Source: Thermoprotei archaeon
Lineage (GTDB): Archaea; Thermoproteota; Thermoprotei_A; Sulfolobales; Ignisphaeraceae
Direction: 5' to 3'
Length of the DNA stretch: 5,790 nucleotides
Assembly (NCBI GenBank): GCA_003661905.1
Contig: QMXA01000082.1
Span: 1-5,790 of the forward strand
This document shows, in pieces, positions 1 through 5,458 of this stretch (position 1 is its first letter; every line of letters begins with the position of its first letter). Under the pieces are notes generated by a model. The model saw nothing but the letters and a program-made list of their open reading frames with translations, did not search any database and had not been told where the DNA came from. Made by a program: the position numbers and the translations under genes.

Positions 1-60
1 CGAATAACGCATTAAGTATTTAAAATTTCAATCCTTTATATTATTGATCTTCACTATTAT

Positions 61-2739
61 TCACTGTACTGAATTGCCACTAATTACTTCCTTATAACTT
101 CGTCTTTTTGCTAGGACCTTCAATACTAAGTCATGGAGTTTTGCAAGTAACTTTCTTCTATCCTCCATAAGCACTATGTCGCTATAGCCATAAGCTACTA
201 TGTTATGAGCAAATGGGCTTGGAACTTCGAAACTTCTAATAATTTCTATTCTTAATTCCCCATGTCTAATTAGACTCAATACCTCTTTAGCATGTTGAAG
301 ATCCATAAAGTCTTCTAGAATTTCTCTATATGTTTCCTCAAGTATTGGAAAACCTTGTATAGATTCTACTATGCGTAGAAGTGTTTCAGCATTGAGTTGC
401 CTTTTTGCTAGACTTATTTCTTCACCTTTGTATCTTCTTAAAATCATGAATGAGCGCTCTGCACAATGTCTAAATCTCTTTTTAAGGAGTTCAGTTCTTC
501 TAAGAGCTTTCTTAACTATATCCTCAACATTTAGATCTGTTACTTCTCCAACAGCATCCCGAATTATATCTAGACTAAGCTCAACGTATTTGGGTAATGT
601 AAGCATAAAGCCATTATCTGTCACAGTAATTCTAACATTAGTCCTTAATTTAGATCCGAGAACATATGCATATGCTCTTGAGAGAACATCATTCACCCTT
701 CTACCAAAGAGTGAATGGAATATGACATTATGTGTCGTGGTACTAGGATCAAACCATATTTCTATAAGAATGAGTTTATCCGACGGAACAATGCCTCTGG
801 TGTAGAGTAATTGCTCATAGATATAATTATATATGTGCTCAGCTGCATGCTTCTCAAGCAAATATTCATTAGTAAGCCATTCTATTACCTCCTCCTTGGT
901 TTTAGTTTTTATTAACTCAGCTACTATTCTCCTAAATTTACCTACTTCAAGTGCTGAATCATAAGCCAGCGGAAGCATTTCCGAGAACCAACTAGGCACA
1001 GTAGGTCTTTGTCCTTCTACCTTTCGAACTATTATTCTAAGTCCACTCGATCTTATGAATTGATAAGTCCTACCCCCAAGTACAAATATATCACCAGGTG
1101 TCAGTATTTCGACAAATGATTCCTCTAAATCACCCACATACCTTCCATTTTCTAGAAATACCCTTATCTTAGCTTCATCAGGAATTGTTCCTGTGTTTAA
1201 ATAGTATATCATTCGCGAACCTCGTCTTCTACCAAACATCTGTTCATCTTCATCATACCATATCTTAGCATATATATTAGCGAACTCAAGATCAACTAGT
1301 TTTCCAGAGAGGTATTTGAGAACAGTTATGAATTTCTCAAATGGAAGTTCATGAAAGTTATAACTTCTTTTAACAACTCTATATGCTTCTTCAACTTTCC
1401 ATCTCTTCTCAATAGACATTCCTACTAGGTGCTGTGCCAATACATCAAGAGGATTCTTAGGTATCTTTACCCTGTCTATGTGCCTATGATAAGCTTCCTT
1501 AACAAGCACTGTACATTCTACTAAGTCATCCCTGTCAACAACTATTACTCTACCCTTACTTACCTCCTTAATATGATGTCCTGCTCTTCCAATTCTTTGA
1601 AGAAGTCTTGATACACTCTTAGGACTACTGAGAAGGACTACAAGATCTATATAGCCTATATCTATACCGAGCTCTAGGCTTGTAGATGAAACAACAGCCT
1701 TAAGCTCTCCTTTCTTCAATTTCTCCTCAACTTCAAGCCTTAAATCTCTGCTAAGACTACTATGATGAGCTTCTATGGAATCAGCATCTATAATGCCATT
1801 ATTCTTTTCAAATATTTTTCTCAATTTATATACTACTCTTTCAGTTGCACTTCTAGTATTTGTAAATACAAGTGTCGTTCTATGTTTTGATATTAAATTT
1901 GTTAAGGCCTTATATATAGCTTCATTCAATTCCTCAGCAGCTGCATGTATTATGTCAACTATTGGGCAAACTACTCGAATATCAATAGGCTTAGTGAACC
2001 TAGCATCAACAATTACACAATTTCTAGGTGTTCCATCATCTCTATAACCTACTAAGAACCTAGCTACTTCATCGAGAGGAGCTATAGTAGCGCTAAGCCC
2101 TATTCTTTGCAATTCTTTATAATTCTCTTGCAATTCTTCTAATCTCTCTAAGCTTAAACTCAGATGAGCGCCACGTTTAGTACTAGCTAGTTCATGAATC
2201 TCATCAACAATTACCCAGCGTACTTTAGTTAAGTGCTTTCTAAATCGTGGAGCTACTAATGCTACTGCTAGACTCTCAGGAGTTGTTATGAGTATATGGG
2301 GTGGTTTTCTAAGCATCTTCTGCTTTTCATAAGGTGCTGTATCACTTGTTCTAACAGCTACTCTTATATCTGGAACATCATGACCTTGCTCCATAAGCTT
2401 ATTTCTAATTTCATTTAGTGGAACTAGAAGATTTCTTCTCATATCATTATTAAGTGCTCTAAGAGGAGATACATAAACAACATAAACTCTATCTTCAAGT
2501 TCACCTCGTTCCCAAAGCGTAAAGAGCTCATCTATTATTGCTAGGAAAGCTGCTAAGGTCTTACCAGTACCTGTAGGGCTAGATATTAAAACATTGTAGC
2601 CCTTCTTTATATATGGAATAGCCATTCTCTGAGGTGGTGTTAGTGAACCATACTTCTCTAATATCCACTCAGAAACATATGGACGTAATACCCCCAATAC
2701 CTCGGCATCCTTCTTCGTATCCTCTACGTATATAAGCAC
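61..2739 (-). CDS. lhr: Lhr-type superfamily 2 ATP-dependent helicase
   Basis: An 892-residue protein with all SF2 motifs in order: LTPPQ (33-37), Walker A SPTGTGKT (54-61), motif Ia SPLRALNND (91-99), TTPES (152-156), DEIH box (179-182), SAT (216-218), VFTNTR (291-296), the LELGIDIG region (355-362) and QRIGRAGH (381-388). After the two RecA domains comes the extra C-terminal part that marks Lhr rather than other DExH enzymes: a winged-helix-like stretch, then the DEAD/H-associated domain (about 580-800) with the FGRRVN motif (678-683) and the segment around residues 756-788 containing LRRYKGEE and QLNAETLL. The length matches the roughly 900-residue Lhr core proteins of archaea. Lhr proteins translocate on single-stranded nucleic acid and unwind or anneal DNA and RNA:DNA duplexes; roles in repair and RNA metabolism have been proposed. 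I cannot assign aLhr1 or aLhr2. The start is GTG at 2739: an in-frame TAA lies just upstream, GAGGG precedes it by 7 bases, and the next Met (residue 39) would cut the Q-motif region. No catalytic motif is missing. Confidence 0.95.
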   Translation of the reverse strand: MLIYVEDTKKDAEVLGVLRPYVSEWILEKYGSLTPPQRMAIPYIKKGYNVLISSPTGTGKTLAAFLAIIDELFTLWERGELEDRVYVVYVSPLRALNNDMRRNLLVPLNEIRNKLMEQGHDVPDIRVAVRTSDTAPYEKQKMLRKPPHILITTPESLAVALVAPRFRKHLTKVRWVIVDEIHELASTKRGAHLSLSLERLEELQENYKELQRIGLSATIAPLDEVARFLVGYRDDGTPRNCVIVDARFTKPIDIRVVCPIVDIIHAAAEELNEAIYKALTNLISKHRTTLVFTNTRSATERVVYKLRKIFEKNNGIIDADSIEAHHSSLSRDLRLEVEEKLKKGELKAVVSSTSLELGIDIGYIDLVVLLSSPKSVSRLLQRIGRAGHHIKEVSKGRVIVVDRDDLVECTVLVKEAYHRHIDRVKIPKNPLDVLAQHLVGMSIEKRWKVEEAYRVVKRSYNFHELPFEKFITVLKYLSGKLVDLEFANIYAKIWYDEDEQMFGRRRGSRMIYYLNTGTIPDEAKIRVFLENGRYVGDLEESFVEILTPGDIFVLGGRTYQFIRSSGLRIIVRKVEGQRPTVPSWFSEMLPLAYDSALEVGKFRRIVAELIKTKTKEEVIEWLTNEYLLEKHAAEHIYNYIYEQLLYTRGIVPSDKLILIEIWFDPSTTTHNVIFHSLFGRRVNDVLSRAYAYVLGSKLRTNVRITVTDNGFMLTLPKYVELSLDIIRDAVGEVTDLNVEDIVKKALRRTELLKKRFRHCAERSFMILRRYKGEEISLAKRQLNAETLLRIVESIQGFPILEETYREILEDFMDLQHAKEVLSLIRHGELRIEIIRSFEVPSPFAHNIVAYGYSDIVLMEDRRKLLAKLHDLVLKVLAKRRSYKEVISGNSVQ

Positions 2740-2799
2740 AACAGAGCCCTCTACATATTAAGCTTCTACTAATACACTCTAAAGAGGAGAGGCAATTCA

Positions 2800-2809
2800 G
2801 TATTTAAAA
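2800..2809. promoter_or_regulatory. Shared divergent TATA element
   Basis: GTATTTAAAA on the plus strand reads TTTTAAATAC on the minus strand, and both match the crenarchaeal TATA consensus. It lies between the divergent helicase and SpoIIM-like genes. With the usual 25-27 base spacing, the minus transcript would start near 2778 (leader of about 40 bases) and the plus transcript near 2831, a few bases before the GTG at 2836. The same 10-mer occurs at 16-25, and a 9-base version (GTATTTAAG) at 5085-5093. Assignment is by sequence and spacing only. Confidence 0.55.
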
Positions 2810-2835
2810 CATTATATCTCAAATCTATGTCATAG

Positions 2836-3447
2836 GTGACAAGTTTGAGATTAAGAACATTCACAGCAATAATCACCTTGATATTCATTGGATCTATACT
2901 CATTGGAGCTGCATTACCGAGAGATTTAAGATCTACTATAATTTCATTCGTTCGAGAACACGTGAAAGAATACATTGGTGAGAATCGTACATTATCTGAA
3001 CTCTATTTATTGATACTAGCTAATAACTTACGCTCACTAGGTATTGCTATTGCAATACCTTTTATTGGCCAAGTCGTAGTACCATTAGTTAACGGTTTAA
3101 TTATGGGAATTCTCTTCTCAATTCCAATAACTGAAATAAATCCTCAAATATCTAATGCTTGTAGAGATCTAACACCTATACAGGATCTAACTCTAAAGCT
3201 TGTATCTACTCTTCCCCACGGTGCTCTCGAACTTCCAGGAATATTACTTGGTTGTGCTGTAGCCTTTTACTTCTGGACATTATTTGTGCTATGGTTAATT
3301 AAGAGATCCATAGATGTGAAGCGATTAGTAATTAGATTTTTAACTTTAATATTGATTTCAATTATACTTCTCATAGTTGCAGCCTTGGTGGAAATAGTAA
3401 TAACACCATTGATAGTATTAATTACTCAGAGCTATGTATGTGGGTAG
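2836..3447 (+). CDS. SpoIIM/DUF95-family integral membrane protein
   Basis: A 203-residue hydrophobic protein. Predicted membrane segments lie near residues 8-26, 56-90 (probably two passes), 134-155 and 165-195, with a polar stretch at 28-55. Family signatures of the stage II sporulation protein M group (PF01944) are visible: the NNLR motif (63-66) opening a hydrophobic segment, a Pro and NG in the next one (75 and 86-87), and LPHGALELP (126-134) before the fourth segment. Archaeal members occur in organisms that do not sporulate and their role is unknown; a membrane-remodelling or transport-linked function is speculation. The start is GTG at 2836, because the codon directly upstream in frame is TAG. 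No Shine-Dalgarno site is present, and the TATA box is about 31 bases upstream, so the mRNA is probably leaderless or nearly so. A TTG three codons in (2845) is a weaker alternative. The stop TAG (3445-3447) touches the C box of the downstream guide RNA. Confidence 0.85.
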   Translation: MTSLRLRTFTAIITLIFIGSILIGAALPRDLRSTIISFVREHVKEYIGENRTLSELYLLILANNLRSLGIAIAIPFIGQVVVPLVNGLIMGILFSIPITEINPQISNACRDLTPIQDLTLKLVSTLPHGALELPGILLGCAVAFYFWTLFVLWLIKRSIDVKRLVIRFLTLILISIILLIVAALVEIVITPLIVLITQSYVCG

Positions 3448-3500
3448 TGATGAGCTTGATCCCAGCACTGAAATAGTGATGAGCGGAGCCTTTGCTGATT
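3446..3500 (+). ncRNA. Archaeal C/D box sRNA (2'-O-methylation guide)
   Basis: Four boxes occur in canonical order and spacing: C box GTGATGA (3447-3453), D' box CTGA (3468-3471), C' box GTGATGA (3476-3482) and D box CTGA (3495-3498). The D'/C' spacer is 4 bases. The D' guide is 14 bases (GCTTGATCCCAGCA) and the D guide 12 bases (GCGGAGCCTTTG), the compact symmetric design of archaeal sRNAs bound by L7Ae, Nop5 and fibrillarin. By the N+5 rule the D' guide would methylate the fifth base of a target reading UGCUGGGAUCAAGC (a G), and the D guide the fifth base of CAAAGGCUCCGC (a G). I cannot name the rRNA or tRNA site from memory. The element fills the gap between the stop codons of two convergent genes. 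A weak TATA-like stretch (AGTATTAATTA, near 3413-3423) inside the end of the SpoIIM gene could drive it; processing from the SpoIIM transcript is the alternative. TTTT follows the D box. Confidence 0.9.
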
Positions 3501-3743
3501 TTATAACCCTGCTTCCGACAATGCAGCTCTTATTTCTTGGCTTAGCTTCTCATATTCTATCTCTTCAACTTCATCCATGCCATACTCCCACTCCTTTTCT
3601 TCATCATTCTTCCTATACTTATGCTTAGTATCTTTCATAGCTACTACGAACAATTTACCCTCAGGTGTCCGGTGAAGTTCTACTATGTATTGTGTATTTT
3701 CCTTCTTAACTAACATTGCTTTCTCTTTTGTTGTCCTTATCAT
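3501..3743 (-). CDS. Small charged hypothetical protein
   Basis: An 80-residue protein that I do not recognise. The N-terminal half alternates hydrophobic and polar residues in the manner of a small beta-sheet (YIVELHRT at 19-26 and KLFVVAMK at 30-37). The C-terminal half (about 42-79) is very acidic, with many Glu residues, and looks like one amphipathic helix. There are no Cys residues, no signal peptide and no membrane segment. The start is ATG at 3743, backed by a strong Shine-Dalgarno AGGAGGA at 3757-3751 with a 7-base spacer; the in-frame stop TAA is at 3503-3501. It lies 67 bases downstream of the regulator gene on the same strand and may be co-transcribed with it. It may also have its own promoter, since CTATATAATC lies at 3784-3775, although a start 26 bases on would clip the Shine-Dalgarno site. 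The good ribosome site argues that the gene is real; a function cannot be given. Confidence 0.72.
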   Translation of the reverse strand: MIRTTKEKAMLVKKENTQYIVELHRTPEGKLFVVAMKDTKHKYRKNDEEKEWEYGMDEVEEIEYEKLSQEIRAALSEAGL

Positions 3744-3774
3744 AGCTTACTCCTCCTATAACCTAAAGCACAGT

Positions 3775-3784
3775 GATTATATAG
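3775..3784 (-). promoter_or_regulatory. Possible TATA box for the 80-residue gene
   Basis: The minus strand reads CTATATAATC in the 67-base gap between the regulator gene and the small gene. The expected transcription start (about 3753) would fall inside the Shine-Dalgarno site. Either the real start is slightly upstream, or the gene is read from the operon promoter and this match is fortuitous. Confidence 0.3.
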
Positions 3785-3810
3785 CTCCTTATGAACTTTT
3801 CTTGTTAGCT

Positions 3811-4302
3811 CTATTTGGATGTGCGTTTAGCAACAATGACTATTTCAGCTGTCTCTAGATTTACACTCGATAGTTCACCAGCTATCTTACATTCAGGTAA
3901 TATTTCTATCTCAACAGGCTCTACAGGTCTTACATATCTAGGTATGCTTAAGCATCTAGCTATAATCTTTATGTATTCGGGGTAGTAATGAATTTCCATA
4001 CTCAGTGCTGAAAGTTCTTTACCCTTTCCAATGAGTCTGAGTCTTGCAGTTCCGGGTATAGCTAGACCTAGGAGTTCGTAAGCTTTCGGAGTCGGCTTAT
4101 ACCCACCTCTCGGTCCCGGCTTACTTTCTATTAGACCTAGTTGTTTCAGTTTTCTCACAGCTCCTCGAACTGTTGTAGGTTTTAAATCACCTAATCTATT
4201 AGAAACTTCTTCACTTGTGATGGATTTATTCTTCTCTTGAAATAATGATAGAATTGCTTCGAGAACTCTACGTTGAGTATATGAAAGGGTTTCTTCACCC
4301 AA
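3811..4302 (-). CDS. Winged-helix transcriptional regulator (COG2524-like N-terminal part, no CBS domains)
   Basis: Read from the TTG at 4302 it has 163 residues; from the ATG at 4317 it has 168. Numbered from the ATG, residues 12-84 form a winged helix: a first helix around YTQRRVLEAIL, a recognition region LKPTTVRGAVRKLKQLGLI (45-63), and the wing PGPRGGYKPT (67-76) followed by KAYELL. This matches the DNA-binding half of archaeal COG2524-type regulators. The following beta-rich region (about 90-163) resembles the linker domain that precedes the CBS pair in those proteins, but here the protein ends without CBS domains, so a ligand-sensing mode is unclear. I prefer the TTG start because GGAGGAG (4315-4309) sits 6 bases before it, whereas the ATG has no ribosome site. 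The gene overlaps the stop of the upstream DUF2192-like gene by 8 bases (23 if the ATG is used), so translation is probably coupled. It may regulate its own operon through the palindrome at 5028-5040; that is inference. Confidence 0.82.
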   Translation of the reverse strand: MGEETLSYTQRRVLEAILSLFQEKNKSITSEEVSNRLGDLKPTTVRGAVRKLKQLGLIESKPGPRGGYKPTPKAYELLGLAIPGTARLRLIGKGKELSALSMEIHYYPEYIKIIARCLSIPRYVRPVEPVEIEILPECKIAGELSSVNLETAEIVIVAKRTSK

Positions 4303-5026
4303 TATTCTCTCCTCCATTTAATTTCTTACTTAGTATCTTATTGAGTTGCCTTGAAGTTAGGGCAAAGAGAGCCTCAGCAATTTTCTTTATATACTCATCA
4401 TCTGGTAATGCTTTGTGAATCCCTATCTCGAGTGCTAGAGCTTGTTTATAGGCTTCCTTTTCAACCCAACTTTTTATTCTACCTCTAGCTATTGCTTCAG
4501 CAATCTTACTAGCTATGAAAAACTTAGTGAATCTCTTCACTGTATCTCTTAATCCGGGAAAAACTTCAAAGGCTTTTTGAAGTGCCTTAATCACTATCTT
4601 TTCGTCTTCAAAACCTAAGTAGTGTAGTGTGAATGCAAATCTAAAGATCTTTGATAGTATTGAAGAATCAGGCTCATTACCTAGTGTTTTCTCAATATTT
4701 TTACGAATATACTCTAGGTCCTTATCACTAAGCAAATATTTTAGAGCTTTTTCATATTGAGATTCTTTAATAAATATAGATTCCACAATATCCGGCATAT
4801 CCTTTTCAATACCGAGTCCATATTTGCCCACGATATATAATGAGATCATCTCCTTATCAAATATATCAGGGGGTCTTACAGCACCTCTTATGGGCTCTAT
4901 TTTGTATTCTTTATATTTCTCTTCAAGTAGATTCATGATTTCCTCGCGACTTGGCATTTTCTCGCTTATTGCTATAGTGCCCCATATGTCCACTAGTAAC
5001 TTTACTCGCAGTCTTCTTAGATCCAT
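4295..5026 (-). CDS. DUF2192-like crenarchaeal protein of unknown function
   Basis: A 243-residue, soluble, mostly helical protein with no signal peptide or membrane segment. The conserved-looking core is residues 43-72, with IEPIRG (43-48), PPDIFDKEM (52-60) and YIVGKYGLG (64-72). It is followed by charged helices up to the Lys-rich C-terminus. This pattern and length fit my recollection of DUF2192 (PF09958), a family largely confined to Crenarchaeota; the assignment needs a profile search. No catalytic signature is evident. The start is ATG at 5026. Upstream, a TAG in the leader closes the frame; a weak GAGGGG lies about 13 bases before the ATG, with the palindrome in between. It is the first gene of an operon: its stop TGA (4297-4295) overlaps the start of the winged-helix regulator. 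Cotranscription with a DNA-binding protein suggests a partner or controlled gene, but no pathway can be inferred. Confidence 0.8.
   Translation of the reverse strand: MDLRRLRVKLLVDIWGTIAISEKMPSREEIMNLLEEKYKEYKIEPIRGAVRPPDIFDKEMISLYIVGKYGLGIEKDMPDIVESIFIKESQYEKALKYLLSDKDLEYIRKNIEKTLGNEPDSSILSKIFRFAFTLHYLGFEDEKIVIKALQKAFEVFPGLRDTVKRFTKFFIASKIAEAIARGRIKSWVEKEAYKQALALEIGIHKALPDDEYIKKIAEALFALTSRQLNKILSKKLNGGENIG
4309..4315 (-). promoter_or_regulatory. Shine-Dalgarno site that decides the regulator start
   Basis: GGAGGAG on the minus strand lies within the 3' end of the upstream coding sequence, 6 bases before TTG (4302-4300). The annotatable ATG at 4317-4315 overlaps this site and has only an AT-rich stretch upstream, so it cannot use it. 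Confidence 0.55.
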
Positions 5027-5027
5027 A

Positions 5028-5040
5028 GGGTTGTCAACCC
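5028..5040. promoter_or_regulatory. Perfect 13-base palindrome at the operon start
   Basis: GGGTTG-T-CAACCC has two perfect 6-base arms around one central base, ending one base upstream of the ATG of the DUF2192-like gene. It could be an operator, for example for the winged-helix regulator encoded in the same operon. In the mRNA it could instead be a small hairpin covering the region just before the start codon. The GC-rich arms stand out in AT-rich surroundings. Confidence 0.45.
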
Positions 5041-5084
5041 CTCACAACTACTCCACAGTAGTTACTCTGAGATATATTGAACTG

Positions 5085-5093
5085 GTATTTAAG
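5085..5093 (-). promoter_or_regulatory. Probable TATA box of the DUF2192/regulator operon
   Basis: The minus strand reads CTTAAATAC, sharing the TTAAATAC core with the helicase promoter element. A start about 26 bases downstream (near 5062) gives a leader of about 36 bases, very close to the leader length predicted for the helicase. A second AT-rich candidate, CAATATATCTC around 5079-5069, is a weaker alternative. Confidence 0.5.
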
Positions 5094-5458
5094 AGATGAG
5101 CTAAGTCACACTATAGCTTTTCTAAGTTCTAAGAGTATGTAGTTTATATATCAAGGTTTAAGGTGTTATGATTATACGTCTCTTGATTTTATGCTATAGC
5201 TTTTAGAACTGTTTCTCTACCCAGATTTATTTATTCATGCCTATGGCTATGTACTGATAACATGCTATTATTTCTTAAGCCCTTGAACTACGTATATTAC
5301 TGGAATTGAAATGGATCCTAGTGATCTTTCACCAAAACTCAGAACTTCTAAGATTTATGTACTTGATAAAATCACATGGTATGTATGCACATATGCACTA
5401 TTCTTAGCTAATGAGCAGCCTTTATATAAATATAAAGTTTTTGAGATATCTATATATG
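5094..5458. other. AT-rich region without an intact gene
   Basis: I see no tRNA, no C/D box set and no convincing intact gene here. Three things stand out. An 11-base direct repeat CTATAGCTTTT lies at 5111-5121 and 5194-5204, with AGTTCTAA (5125-5132) and its reverse complement TTAGAACT (5203-5210) close by. A protein-like minus-strand frame lies at 5354-5268, running from ILEVLSFGE to VIYVVQGLKK and a double stop, and blocked upstream by TAA at 5357-5355; upstream of that stop the same frame stays open to about 5470. An AT-rich inverted repeat, CTTTATA-TAAA-TATAAAG, lies at 5420-5437 and resembles back-to-back TATA boxes. The coding-like tail may be a relic linked to the decayed gene to its right, but its base bias is only modest. 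Confidence 0.4.

Noticed and set aside
371..805. Plus-strand 144-codon frame opposite the helicase gene
   Set aside because: It is the antisense shadow of a region encoding the conserved Lhr C-terminal domain, and has no promoter or ribosome site.
2769..2975. Minus-strand 68-codon frame opposite the start of the SpoIIM-like gene
   Set aside because: It is antisense to a recognised family member and covers the shared promoter region; nothing supports translation.
3434..3628. Plus-strand 64-codon frame across the guide RNA and the small minus gene
   Set aside because: It starts inside the end of the SpoIIM-like gene, runs through the C/D boxes, and continues antisense to a gene with a strong ribosome site.
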